A stretch of 64,000 nt of DNA, taken from Ipomoea triloba (Eukaryota > Streptophyta > Magnoliopsida > Solanales > Convolvulaceae). Positions 22,988 through 35,300 of this stretch are shown here, in pieces. Numbering within the stretch: the first letter of the stretch is position 1; each line of letters starts with the position of its first letter. Both the position numbers and the translations under genes were made by a program. The notes below the pieces were generated by a model, which worked only from the letters and a program-made list of their open reading frames with translations, ran no database searches and was not told where the DNA came from. Location: NCBI RefSeq assembly GCF_003576645.1, contig NC_044917.1:12306530-12370529 (forward strand), given 5' to 3'.

Positions 22988-24376
22988 TTATACGCTAAGC
23001 TTGTCCATCTCCTTCCTAAGCGCATTGGCCCTAACCAAGCTCCCAATAGTGTTCACCGCCAACTTCAAATCCTCAATGGGGTTTCCCGGCGCCACCTTCT
23101 TGTACAGATAGCTATCAAACGTCATCTTCTGAACATAATCGTCGGCGCACATCTCCACGAACGCCTCTCTCGCCGGATTTGATCGGTAAAACACTTTCTG
23201 CAAAACATCTAACACCTTGTAGGTCGGCCAATATGTTTTGTCCCATTTTTCTAAGTACTTTCTCAGGTCGGATTCGTCCACCATTCTCTTCCCGTTCTCC
23301 GATCCCTCCACGATCGCCTCCGCGCACATCCGCCCGCTTTTGGCCGCGAAGTAGATCCCCTCGCCGGAGCACTTCGTCACGTACCCAGCGGCGTCGCCGA
23401 CCAGGGCGACCCGGTCCTGGACGCGGCGGGGACGCGGGTGTTCCGGGATTGGGTGGGCCTCCACGCGGATGATTTTGCCGCCGGTGATTTTGGCGGCGGC
23501 GCGTACGCGCGTGGCGAGCTGGAATTTCTTGATGTCGGGTTTGTGGGTGACGGTGCCGGTGCCGACGGCGACGTGGTCGCATTTGGGGAACACCCAGCCG
23601 TAGAAGTCCGGGGAGACGTCGTCGCCGACGTACATCTCGGCGAGGTCCTCGTAGTAGGTCATCTTGTCGTCCGGGATGCGGATGCGTTCTTGGAAGGCGA
23701 TGGCGTACTCGTAGTCGCCGGCGTTGATGCTCTTCGCCACGCGCGAGTTGGCGCCGTCGGCGCCGATCACGGCGTCGACTTCCAACGTCCGCCGCTCTCC
23801 GCCGCCGCCGCCGTTGTAGGCGGTGTACTGGAGGACGTAGGGGGAGGTCGGCGACTTAGGGAGGTCCATTTTCAAAAACAGCCCGTTGAGCACGGTGGCG
23901 CCGGCGCCGGCGGCGCGTTCACGGAGGTAAGCGTCGAGAACTTCGCGGCGGACCATTCCGATATACTCGTGGGGCTTAAGCGTTCTGCCAATATCCACGG
24001 CGACATTAGAGGGAGAAATCATTTTCATTTTGGTGACACGGCGATCAATGATGTCCAACGGGAGGTCAAACTCGCCGACCATACAAAGCGGGATGGCCCC
24101 ACCGCAGGGCTTGCAGTTATCCATCTTCCGCTCAATCAAGAACGTCTCTATGCCGCCCTTCGCCAGAGTCTCGGCGGCGCACCCGCCGGCGGGGCCGCCG
24201 CCGATGACGGCGACCCGGAGATTCCGGCCGGTGACACGTGGGCTGCTGTTGGAGGCATTTATGCGGAGCACCCGACGGTTAGTGTGGGGTTTGGGGAGAG
24301 GCTTCGAAATGGAGGCGTTTTCCGGCGGGGATGATTGACGGAGGCCGGTGAAGGTTTTGAGAGCAATGGAAGCCAT
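22988..24376 (-). CDS. CHLP: Geranylgeranyl diphosphate reductase, chloroplastic
   Basis: A single intronless frame of 462 residues on the minus strand. Residues 1 to about 45 are a Ser/Pro/Arg-rich transit peptide (VLRINASNSS region). The FAD/NAD-binding start RVAVIGGGPAGG lies at 54-65, followed by KPCGGAIPLCMVGEFDLP, the mid-domain DAVIGADGANS (201-211) and the flavin-contact motif VGDAAGYVTKCSGEG (326-340), all typical of the CHLP/GGR family. The enzyme reduces geranylgeranyl groups to phytyl for chlorophyll and tocopherol synthesis, using NADPH, at chloroplast membranes. Length equals other plant CHLP proteins. The coding region is much richer in GC than its surroundings, mainly through third positions, which also keeps the antisense strand open for 298 codons. 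A Gly run (189-193) is a small local oddity. Confidence 0.95.
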   Translation of the reverse strand: MASIALKTFTGLRQSSPPENASISKPLPKPHTNRRVLRINASNSSPRVTGRNLRVAVIGGGPAGGCAAETLAKGGIETFLIERKMDNCKPCGGAIPLCMVGEFDLPLDIIDRRVTKMKMISPSNVAVDIGRTLKPHEYIGMVRREVLDAYLRERAAGAGATVLNGLFLKMDLPKSPTSPYVLQYTAYNGGGGGERRTLEVDAVIGADGANSRVAKSINAGDYEYAIAFQERIRIPDDKMTYYEDLAEMYVGDDVSPDFYGWVFPKCDHVAVGTGTVTHKPDIKKFQLATRVRAAAKITGGKIIRVEAHPIPEHPRPRRVQDRVALVGDAAGYVTKCSGEGIYFAAKSGRMCAEAIVEGSENGKRMVDESDLRKYLEKWDKTYWPTYKVLDVLQKVFYRSNPAREAFVEMCADDYVQKMTFDSYLYKKVAPGNPIEDLKLAVNTIGSLVRANALRKEMDKLSV

Positions 24377-26021
24377 TTTAGTGGAGAGTGGAGAGTGAGG
24401 ATGAAACGGAGATTTTGGTTTCGGAGTTTTTATGGAATCTGTGTCCCCGTGATATTTTTGACAGTTCGGTGGATATGGTTTTAGATATTGATGGGATGAG
24501 GACGGTTGGATGATTGGGGATGGACGGTTGCGATTGGATTTGGATAATGGGGGAGATTTTGGTTTTTGGATCGTCTTTGCTAATTGGAGGAATTATTTTG
24601 CAGGATTTGCGATGCGAGTGGTTTGTGTTTCGACACGTAAACATAGCATGTCTGTGGCCACTATTGCTTACACTTATAACCAAAAAAACAAAAAAACATT
24701 TACTTTGAATCTTTTGTTGTTAGTTGTTGTTGTTGTTGTAATGGAGGGGTACCTAAAAAAGAAAGCTAGTTGGTGATTTTTTGGCTCATTCTTAATTAAG
24801 TTGGTCGAACAATTAGTTTAATTATGATAGAAAATATATCTCAAGTATACCTACTTGGTGCCTATGAAACACCTTATCTGATCCGACTCCATGCATGGAG
24901 AGGGGCATTTACCGACCATGTCTAGTAGCTATTGGTCAGTCAGATATTCATCACATGTGAACACCGCTCCTTAGTTTTCGACTCATTGTCTTAATTTTTT
25001 GTTTGTGAAAATTGAAAAAGTACAACACAAATAACATAATGAGCAAACACTTAATACAATTTATACTACCGACACAATTTTAGTTATAATTAAAGGCTAA
25101 TGTTATTGGCTCTTATTAAATTTTAGAGTTCTGTTCAACTTCTCGTCGAGTGCATGAAGGACACTTGTCATGCATGCCAACTTCTTGGCATGCGTCTTCT
25201 CCAAACTCCTAAAAATACCGCATTAATTGCTTGTAGAGGGGATTTTTTTCATTCACTGTCTAGAGTACTTATAAGCTCGGGATCCTCCGACTTTCGGTCT
25301 ATTATACTCGAGCTAATATACTACATAAATCCTCATACATATTCGTATATCTAAGAGTATTTACACTACCAAGTTAATTATAAAGTTTTAAGTTTAACTA
25401 TTTGTAAGAGCTATCTATTTATGTCAAGTTCAACTTTCAATAGGCTCTAAGTTGGCTAGAATATTTTCAATTGAGTTGGTCAGCGACATGGTAACCACAT
25501 AGAGAGAATGATAATTTTTTTTTTTTTTTTGAGTTGGATAAGATAATGATGATATTATATTATAACATAATTACAAATATAATAGCAAATTAATGCCAAT
25601 CAAATACTTTAGTTAACCAAATGCCTTGTGGTCAAGCGGCATAACTGAGACCTCTCAAATGAGATGTCTCAGTTTGTCTTTGTGCTTAAGGTTGGATAGA
25701 TGTATGAATAGATACTTATATTAATGAATGGCTATATTTCTAATAAATGAGACTAGATAGTAGACACTAAAAAGCATAGGGGCCAAACTTTTGATGATGA
25801 GGCCTTTTCATGGCGAATAGAGGAGGCTCTGGTAAAAGATTGAAAAGAATACCAATTACATATATGAAGGTTTTACTAAAAGTCTAAAACCAATGAAATT
25901 TTATTATTTTCATAAAATATATATATTTACGTAATTTAAACGATTATAATGATAAAATAAGCTCAAATAATAACAAAATTTAAATAATAAACATTAATTT
26001 TTTCATTTTAAGAAGACGAAA
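24377..26021. other. CHLP upstream region and spacer
   Basis: The first 200-300 bp should hold the CHLP promoter and leader. Farther out, around 25620-25680, CTTGTGGTCAAGCGGCATAA resembles a pol III A-box of a decayed SINE, but no clear B-box follows. No gene seen. Confidence 0.4.
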
Positions 26022-26030
26022 AAAAATTTA

Positions 26031-26895
26031 GGAATAAGGTTCAAATTGGTCACTGAACGTAACCTCAAAGTGCAATTAGGCCACTGAACGAAAAAAAAAA
26101 TGCAATTAGGTCACTGAACACTCCAAATGCATGCAATTTTACCTGATAGCAGGTTACCTCCCATTTCATCAGGTTGTCTGCTTACATAGATGGTGAGTTG
26201 GCATTTTAAAATATTTTTTTACTACTAAACTTTAAATATAAAAATAAAATAAATAAAAAATTTAAAAATTTAATTAAAAAAAAAAACAAACAAACAAGCA
26301 GACATTGTATTTTTCATTTTTTTTGTTCATCTTTTAATTAATTGTTTTTGGAAAAATTGTAATTTATGTCCATCTATAATATGTCAATTATCAATATCAC
26401 CCCTGAATTATTAGTGGTGTAAATGTTGCCCCTCAATTTTTAAAACGATACATATATTGCCCCGCCCGTACCGTATGGGAGGGGCAATATATGTACAATT
26501 TTAAAAATTGAGGGACAACATTTGCACTTGGGAGGGGCAATATATGTATCGTTTTAAAAATTGATGGGCAACATTTACACCACTAATAATTCATGGGTGA
26601 TATTGATAATTGACATATTATGGAGGTGGATAAATTACAATTTTTTTTTAATTTTTTTTAAAGCAAGCAGGCATTTAATTTTTTATTTTTATTTTTAATG
26701 TATTATTAAAAAATTATTTTAAAATGTCAATTCACTATCCACATAAGCAGACAACCTGATGAAATGGAAGGTAACCTGATATTTGGTTAAACTGCATGTA
26801 TTTGGGGTGTTTAGTGGTCTAATTGTATTTTTTTTCGTTCAGTAACCTAATTGCACTTTCAGGTTACGTTCAATGACCAATTTGAACATTATTCC
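26031..26895. mobile_element. Mutator-like MITE with a second inverted-repeat element inside
   Basis: The exact 9-bp duplication AAAAATTTA (26022-26030, 26896-26904) flanks ends GGAATAAGGTTCAAATTGG and, inverted, GGAATAATGTTCAAATTGG. The arms continue through CAGACAACCTGATGAAATGG. The centre holds another inverted-repeat unit at about 26356-26643. Confidence 0.85.
26356..26643. mobile_element. Nested inverted-repeat element
   Basis: Arms begin ATTGTAATTTATG and, inverted, ATTGTAATTTATCC and pair through AATATGTCAATTATC and GGGGCAATATATGTA. The latter occurs twice on the right side. No target duplication is visible, so the boundaries are approximate. Confidence 0.6.
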
Positions 26896-26904
26896 AAAAA
26901 TTTA

Positions 26905-28195
26905 AGACAAAAGAAGAATGTTGAGATCGTAAGGACCAACAAGGAGAAGACATAAAAAGAGTTAGGAGTTGTTTTCAAATCTTAATCTAAACTTATTTCC
27001 TTGATCTCCCTGAGGTTGTTAAGAATAATGAAATTGTACTGTGGGTCTTGAATGTACAATTTAGCTAAAGGTTCCAACTTTATTTTAAAGGAAATATTTA
27101 TCTGAAAGAATAAAATTATAAAAACAGATAAATAAACAACAAGAAAATAAAGCGATAAAAATGGAACTAGACACCAGAATTGATCACGCAGTTCGGAGCT
27201 CCACTCCTACGTCTGCGGGGCACTTCACGTCAGCCCAATCCACTAGATGATCACAAGGGTTACAAGGAGTCTAACAACAACCATCCTACACTAATAGTTA
27301 CAAAAAAATACTTCTAGCTAAGCCTTCCTCATCTTGGAGTTGACACTGTGCAATACATCACGATTCACCAACACGGCTGAATCTTCAAGCAACCAGAATA
27401 AGAACACGTGAAGAACTGTAGAAAAACCAGTATGAAATCCTCTTATAGAATCTGATTCAAAAGAATAATGGAAGTGGGATTTAGAATAGTAATTGGCATG
27501 TTAGAATCCCATGTGATAGAGCTATATTTATAGCCAAGCCATTAACCAATCATCCCTTAATATTTGCAGCTGAAAACCACTCCAAATAAGGATCAGCCAT
27601 AAGTTTAGATGTGAGTAAAATGAGGATCATGATGACTGAATTCTGATTTGACTAAAAAGAACTGTTCCAGCGAACTGACAAAACCACCTAATAAAATAAC
27701 CTATGTTTTTGACTAATAATTCAGCCAATTAAAGGTGGTCCAAATGTGTATCATTTGTACACTTACAAATAATCTTCTTAGTTTTTTTTTTTTTTTTTTG
27801 AAAGCATATTCTTCTTAGTTAGTGTGGTCAGTTTGTTCACTCAAGTAGGGTTGTGTAGTGGTAATGTGGACGGGTTCGGATGGTTTGAATGTATGAATCG
27901 TCAACCTATTTAGATTTAGGTTTCGCTTTAATGATTTAAAATCGGTGGATATTTAATTTTTTTGGATTCAGGTGGTTTTAATTGGATATTGTATTCAGAT
28001 TGAATAAAAAATTCAAAAGTACAAAACTTACTACTTTTTTTTGAAGAAAAAACAAAACTTACTACTTAAAGAGTTGAAGTTACAAACTTACAACCTACAA
28101 GGCTACAACGGGCAAAAATTTACTAAGTTACAACTTAATTGTTAAATGAAATTAAGTGAATTAACTTACCAAAGGTAAAAATTTGTGTGAGATTG
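26905..28195. other. Spacer, possibly decayed retroelement sequence
   Basis: No coding frame. About 27110-27660 is of more even composition than the AT-rich surroundings (for example GTTCGGAGCTCCACTCCTACG) and could be an old LTR fragment; I found no LTR borders. About 27850-27990 is a fragment with GGTTCGGATGG. Confidence 0.3.
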
Positions 28196-28520
28196 TCTCA
28201 CGGATTTTTGTCCGTGAGACAGGTTGGGTCAAAATCAAATGTAATGCTTATACTGAAAAATGTAATACTAATAAGGGATAAAATGTTTATTACTTTAGAA
28301 AAATGTAATTCTTTTTAAGAAAAAATTAATACTTTTACATTTTGATTTAAAAGTATTACATTTTTCTCTTATAAGTAATAACCACTTGCTAACATTACTT
28401 ATAAGAGAAAATGTAATACTTTTGATGAAAAATATAATACTTTTACATCAAAATGTAAAAGTATTACATTCGTCCTCAAAAGTATTACAAGTGTGCTAAA
28501 AAAGAAAAAAAAAAAAGGGG
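28196..28520. mobile_element. Possible MITE with terminal hairpin and internal ATTACATTTT repeats
   Basis: TGTCTCACGGATTTTTGTCCGTGAGACA forms a strong hairpin near 28195-28222, in two arms of 10 bp. It is followed by many direct and inverted copies of AAAAGTATTACATTTT. The right boundary is not defined. Confidence 0.45.
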
Positions 28521-28682
28521 TCAAGATGCTATTTTTCTATATCAAGGTAGGATTGGGGGCAAATTACTACTTGAGTTGTGAAACAAAACCCAAAACTTAT
28601 AAGCAACATACCAACCCAAAGTCCTTTGATTTAGACAAATGATGGAAGCATCACCATAGCTAACAACTAAAGTTAGTAAAGT

Positions 28683-28864
28683 TAGGGGTGTGCAAAAATT
28701 CGGTTAACCGTAATTAACCGACCGAACCGATCTTTTTCGGTTAACCGTAACCGAACCGAATTTTTCGGTTCGGTGAAGGTTAAAGGATTTCTAAAATTTC
28801 GGTTAACGGTTAATTCGGTTCGAAACAGCCGGTTAACCGAATTAACCGAACGGTTAACCGAAAA

Positions 28865-28929
<65 letters not shown>

Positions 28930-29198
28930 CATGCCAAATCCCTACTTTGTATTTAAAGAATTTATATATATGAATGGATGGAGCATCCAGGATGTTTGGA
29001 TTTACTTTGTATTTAAAGAATTTCAAAATTTGATTTAAAACTTTGGTTAATCGGTTAACCGACCGATTAACCGAAAAAAATTTCGGTTCGGTTAATTCGG
29101 AAATAGAAACTTCGGTTCGGTTAACGGTTAAAGGGTTTGACAAGTTCGGTTAATTCGGTTTTGTTAGTTCGGTTCGGTTAACCGAATGAACACCCCTA
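28683..29198. mobile_element. hAT-type MITE with (TA)n inside
   Basis: The exact 8-bp duplication AGTAAAGT (28675-28682, 29199-29206) flanks TAGGGGTG...CACCCCTA, the standard hAT arrangement. The interior is packed with variants of CGGTTAACCGAA on both strands and a (TA)n run at about 28869-28927. The 153-codon minus frame across it is a product of these repeats. Confidence 0.88.
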
Positions 29199-29206
29199 AG
29201 TAAAGT

Positions 29207-29879
29207 AGTAACAATTAAATTGCTATTGAATTGATATTGATATTTTTTATGGAAAGGAATCAGGGTAGCAACAATTAAATTGTTGCCAAGCCATTGTCCT
29301 AGTTGTTAGTTTGTATCACAATTCACAAAAAGAGATAAGTAGTCTCCAAAATCAAAAGAAGATAATAGCAAATCGCAGATTCATAGAACTGGAATGAAAG
29401 TTGAAATAAATAAATATTACAGTAACGCTTGGTAGGGAAGATTTAGGTCTACACTAACAGCTCCAGTACATCAAGTGGCCAACTTTTGAAATGAAAATCA
29501 TTAATTAAAAACAGAAAGTAAGAAGGATCGGAACTTAAAACCAAAAAGCTAGAACAAAAATGAAAAGGAATTGCATTTTTCATACCTTTCAGCCTCATAA
29601 AGATTTTCCTCAATCTGTTCTAGTTAATTTGATAACCTCAACCAATCTTGTGCACATATTAGGGCTTCCACAGTTTTAGGAGTTAAAGGAACTCTTAAAT
29701 GCATCTAATACGCTACCCTAGTATTGAATGCGCTTTTTGAGGTAACTGTAGATATAGGAATTGCTAGCACATCCTTTGTCATTTTTTAGACAATAAGAAA
29801 TTAAATCCCTCATTGTTTAGCTTCCACAATCTAAGACATCAAAATTAGCACTTTCTTTCACAATATTTTAATTCAAATA
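29207..29879. other. Spacer, no gene
   Basis: Nothing recognisable; it borders a degraded hAT transposase fragment. Confidence 0.35.
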
Positions 29880-30116
29880 AACTTGCAGCTTAGTATGTTT
29901 ACTGCTTCCACCACTCCTCATTCTTTGTCTTTTCAACCTAGAATGAAGCCTACTAATTGTAGTTTGAGAATGGACATGTTTGCACAATAGAGGCACTCCC
30001 CTTTAACAACTTTACTCTTAGCATTTAGGATATTTTCAAAATGATTCTAAACTTTGGACCTAGACTCAACATCTTTTCTCTTCTTTGTAAGAACAACTAG
30101 AGGAGCAGAGTCACAA
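29880..30116 (-). pseudogene. hAT transposase N-terminal fragment (BED zinc finger), degenerate
   Basis: Minus strand: KKRKDVESRSKV*NHFENILN, then KVVKGECLYCANM. This matches the BED-finger pattern SKVW-HF-KI...KGxCxYC, with the Trp codon turned into TAG and the downstream His pair not recognisable. Further residues (RQRMRSGG) need frame changes. Upstream frames (EHRVEAHGTKTTTQHP) are also shifted. No catalytic domain follows, so it cannot be functional. The fragment lies about 0.7 kb from the hAT MITE at 28683; no link is shown. Confidence 0.6.
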
Positions 30117-30419
30117 TTGGATGCTGAGTAGTTGTCTTAGTGCCATGGGCTTCCACTCTATGTTCCTCTTTAGTTGAGGTTTTAGGATGTCCGAATACAC
30201 TGATGCTTTCTAGACCATCTACAAAGATGGACATCAGTATTCATCAGAGAGACAAACATCAAAAGCTCCCACAATACATATTTAACCATAATATATTCAT
30301 GTATTTTAAGCACATAAATCACAAAATCATAACATATTTTTATCATAACACTTTTTTTTTTGAGATTTCATCCCATATATTTTTTTTACGTGAGAGCTCT
30401 TTCGCATTTGATCTCTTAT

Positions 30420-31130
30420 ATATATATGTGTGTATGTGTGTGTGTGTGTGTGTGTGTATAAGAAACGGATCAAATGAGAATGCTCGGCCAAAATGAGAAT
30501 GCTTGGCCAAGAGAGAAATAGAAACTCATCGTAGCCGTCCGATCCATCTAGATAGATCTAATGAATCATAAATATTTTTCTAAAGCGGTGGCACTTGCGT
30601 AAATAATTGAGCTTTGAAGTGCAAGTAAATTGTGTTAAATATGTAAATAAAAGTTTCATAGAGTGCACTTAAGTGCAAGTAAAATATATTAAAAGCGCAA
30701 CAAACAATGTACATTGGGCAACAATATTAAGTGCACATAACGTTAAGTTATCATTTGTTGCATCAATCTTTATCATTAAGTGCACCAATGTGAAAGACGT
30801 TATCTTTAAGTGCACTAATGCGAAAAGGTAAATTATTTGTACTATTAAGTGTAAATAGTTACATTTTTAAGTGATTTTACTTGCATATTCTACTTGCACA
30901 CGTGCATCTGTTACTTGCACTTTTAACATAAGTTTTTTTTTTTTTTGAAAACAACTTTTAACATAAGTGATTTACACTCAAATTTTCAGTTATTTACACA
31001 AATATTACCACAATACATTTTCTTAAATTACTTATGATCTGTTGATCTTTTCAGATAAACGACTTAGATTAGTTCCTATCTCTCTTCTAAGTTCATGTTA
31101 TCACTGGTGTGTGTGTATATATATATACAC
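30420..31130. mobile_element. Microsatellite-flanked element rich in AAGTGCAAGTAA repeats
   Basis: A (TA)n(TG)n run (about 30418-30460) lies on the left and a (TG)n(TA)n run (about 31108-31130) on the right. The interior repeats AAGTGCA and GTGCAAGTAAA on both strands (about 30620-30990). Related sequence occurs at 37778-38559 and 63460-63890. It has no coding capacity. Confidence 0.5.
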
Positions 31131-32321
31131 ACATGTCCCGATATTGAGAAATCCGACCCAAACTGAATATATCACAGATTGAGTGATTCGGATGGAGGGT
31201 ATAAAAATATATATGCCCCATCCAAATATCCAAAAATATATAGGTTTAGGTAACCCTCATATCACATTTTATTTGTAAATTGAATCAACCACTTGCATAA
31301 GTTGGAAGGATTTGATTTCTTTTAATACGGAGTAGTTTATGACTTTTTAACAATGCGAATTAAGTAATAAGAGTTGAAAGAGCTTTTCTCAAATTAATCT
31401 AACAATAACTCAACTCTAAATTGGTTAGAAGCCAATAGAAAAATACTAGTGGACTCCAAATATTTACTCCTCATTTGAAATTTTAATTTGTTGCTGACAT
31501 TTTACTTATTATCTTTAGTCACATCAGGGATAAGAAATTATGAGTCCATGTGGTAGAACTCAAGTCAATATTGGTACTATATGTCAAGGTAAATTATACC
31601 GTGAGGTATGATCCACCTTACATTTTGAATTGGTCTGTGATCGAAAATGATATTGACGTTATGTGTCTGCACTTAACATAGTATATGACTATGAATAAAT
31701 TGAAGCTAATTAAGGTACATTAATGTGTTCATTATTGACACATAATATGCAATAGTTAACATATTATAGGCCTGTAGTTAACAAATTATATATCTTCAAG
31801 ACACATAATATGTTAACTGTTTAGATCAAGATCTACAATATAAGGTAGATCTTGGTCCATTGTATAACAATTGATATGCCAATCGCCCTCTCACCAATAT
31901 AATAACTCCCAAACAAAGTAATAAAAACATTCTGCAGATTGGTGCACTAGTTGAGCCAACTTATAGGAAAGAACACATAACTTCAAATCTTTGAATCCAG
32001 ATGATAGGCAGGTAAACTCACCAGTCACCATAACGTACAGTTCTAGCCTTCAAGGTCAACACTTGAGTCTATAAACTGTTATAATCTCTGACAAGTTGGG
32101 CTTATTTGATAATAATGGTTGTAACAGAACAAGGCAAGGTATGGTAGTTGCAGTTAGGTAAGACTAAAAACACACCAAAACAAAAAAATAAAAATAAAAA
32201 AAAAATATACCGGTTGGTTTATCAAACTCTGTCTACCATCTTAAATTTCCCCATGATTGGCCCGACCTCATGTTTAAATTCAGAACATATAATTTAGGAC
32301 GTGAAACAGTATGGTATTGCA
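31131..32321. other. Upstream region of the GDSL lipase
   Basis: AT-rich; ACGGAGTA at 31327-31334. No other gene. The last 200-300 bp likely contain the promoter. Confidence 0.4.
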
Positions 32322-35300
32322 ATGGAGTTGGGTGTGGTTGTGAGCATTATTTTAAGCGTTATTGTGTTGGTCCAACAAGGTTGTGAGTCGAAGGTTGTCC
32401 AGTTCATCTTCGGCGACTCCCTGTCGGATGTTGGGAACAACCAGTACCTGTCTAAGAGCCTGGCCAAGGCTAACTTGCCATGGTATGGCATTGATTTTGG
32501 CAATGGATTGCCTAATGGCAGGTTCTGCAATGGCCGCACCGTAGCTGATATTATAGGTAAGCCCTCTAGATTTATAAGTATTATTTCATTTTTAGTTTTT
32601 TTTTTTTTTTAAACATTCCAGATTGGTATTAGTATTATTGTGCTTGACCAGTTTTGATCATCTATCAACAAATATATTTAAATAACTTTAAATATGATGA
32701 CATTTTAATCCTTTTTAATACAAAATGGACTGATCTGCTATTATTATATATTTATTTTTATTTTAATGAAAAAAATCCTTAATTCACGGGGTCAGAGCGT
32801 TCTGTCTTTTTCAAGTGCAATTTGTGCATCAGTACAACAATGGTAGATGAGAGAACACAGTGGGAAGAAATTCAAGCTGATAAAATCTCTTTGTATATAA
32901 ATATTGTGGGTCAACTCATTTTGTATTAAAAGGATCGAACTGTCATCGTATTTAACATCATTTAAATATGTTTGTTGACCAAAGACAAAAATAGTCATAC
33001 CACAATAATATTACAACTAACAGGAGATGTTTTGAAAAAGTAGAATGATACATACAAGTCTATAACAAAGATTATGCAATAACAATATTTTTCCATTCCG
33101 ATTGTTTGTACGTGCAGGTGATAAAATGGAACTTCCAAGACCTCGAGCTTATTTAGATCCATCATTGTCCGAAGATGTTATTTTGGAAAATGGAATCAAC
33201 TTTGCTTCTGGTGGCGGTGGGATTTTGAATGACACCGGTAACTTATTTGTAAGTCAAATTAATTCTTCCATGAGGACATAAACAGGTTGAGTTTTTATAA
33301 GGAAACTTTTCAATTCTTAATAGGGAAAATGGCATCTTTAGTCCCTGAGTTATAGGGGTAGTATAGACTCAGTTCCTAAGTTGTGGCTGTGTGCGAGTTT
33401 AGTCCCTCAGTTATTCACAAAGTGGCGAGTTTAGTCCATGGACATTAAATTTGACGAAAAAATTAAAAAATATTCAAAATTTGAGGGGTAAAATAAGAAA
33501 TTCACATTTTATTATTATTCTTATATCAAAACCACTTTTACAACATTATTTTTCACTTCTTAGCCTAATTATTTTCAAGATTTTTCATTTTTAAAAGCAT
33601 TTTAATAACTTTCAAATGACTTGTTAGTAACCTGACTCTCGTATAACACACTTAAAACCTAGCACAAATAAAGAAATGCATGATCATTGTATTTAGGTGT
33701 ATGAAACACACTATTCTAACAAGTTTTTATTTTTTTACTAAGCAACAAATGTAATACAATTAAAACTTTTGAGATTTTTTTACACACTATCCTATCTCAA
33801 AAGTTTAATTTTATTACATTTGTTACTTAGTAAAAAAATAAAAACTTGTTAGGACAGTGTGTTTCATACACCTAAATACAATGATCATGCATTTCTTTAT
33901 TTGTGCTAAATTTTAAGCGTGTTATACGAGAGTCACGTTCCTAACAAGTCATTTGAAAGTTATTAAAATGCTTTTAAAAATGAAAAATATTGAAAATAAT
34001 TAGGCTAAGAAGTGAAAAAATAATGTTGTAAAAGTGGTTTTGATATAAGAAAAATAATAAAATGTGAATTTCCTATTTTACCCCTCAAATTTTGAATATT
34101 TTTTTATTTTTTTCGTCAAATTTATCGTTAAGGGACTAAACTTACCACTTTGTGAATAACTGAGGGACTAAACTCGCATACAACCATAACTTAGGGACTG
34201 AGTCTAACTACCCCTATAACTTAGGGACTAAAGATGCCATTTTCCCTTCTTAATATTACAATTTTAAAAGTTTTCCATCGGCTTGGCCGCCTCGAACAAT
34301 ATCGGAATCGACCTTCTACGCTGTCGGACGCTAGCCGGCGAATATACCCTGTGCGCCGTGTTAATATATGTTTGAATTATATATGGTACAGATGCAGAGG
34401 TTTTCCCATTACAAACAGATAGAGCTATTCCGAGGAATCCAAGAACTAATACGAGAAAAAATTGGGAGCAAAGAAGCAGAGAGGTTTTTCCAGGAATCGC
34501 AATACGTGGTCGCATTAGGTAGCAACGATTTTATCAACAATTACTTGATGCCAGTTTACCCCGCTTCTTGGAAGTACAATGATCAAACCTTCATCCCTTT
34601 CCTAATGGACACTCTCCGATCCCAACTCATTGTAAGTTTATGTGTTTCCTTTCAAATAAAACTCTAAATTTTTTCTTTCAAAATGTTGAATTCCCAACCT
34701 TAAAGACTTCACGACCTAACCTAATATAACATGTAAGAAGAAGTAAATCACAGTAACTATCAGTGGTTCAGTAGAAAAAGTCAAATGTGGCACAAGAGAT
34801 CTAACTACATTGGGTATAATCGTCATATTGCCGTTGCCGAATTTTAAACATTGGTCTCTTCTCTCAAATATTGCATACTAAACCACTAAGCTAAGCTCGT
34901 GCGAGCAAATAAAAGTCTAAACTAATGGGCTTGACGTGTGAGGTCAAGTAATTTTTGACGGGCTCCAAATAACACAGATCATAGTCTCTTAGCTTTTTTT
35001 ATTAAGTTGTGCAAAGATTCGAACCAATGAGTCTCTAACCTCTTGTAATGCATTGGTTTTGATACCAAATTAAAGCATTTACTCATTTCCAACTAGAAAT
35101 TGAAGTTGATATTTGAACTGCACGTTTATATTCTCATCAACAAATTTTACTTAGATTCAATTTTCTTTACTTTGCAGATGTTGCACAGTTTAGGGGCAAG
35201 AAGATTGATAGTATTTGGGTTGGGGCCAATGGGGTGCATTCCACTTCAAAGGGTTTTGAGTACCAGTGGAGGGTGCCAAGACAGGACAAATCAACTAGCT

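Noticed and set aside
23438..24334. 298-codon plus-strand open frame
   Set aside because: It is exactly antisense to CHLP and its Gly/Val/Asp-rich composition follows from the GC-rich codons on the other strand; no recognisable domain.
28682..29143. 153-codon minus frame rich in VNR/SVN
   Set aside because: Produced by CGGTTAACCG motifs and a TA run inside a hAT MITE.
34980..35060. GATTCGAACC as a tRNA/SINE B-box on the minus strand
   Set aside because: No A-box at the right distance and no tRNA fold; it lies in intron 3 of the GDSL gene.
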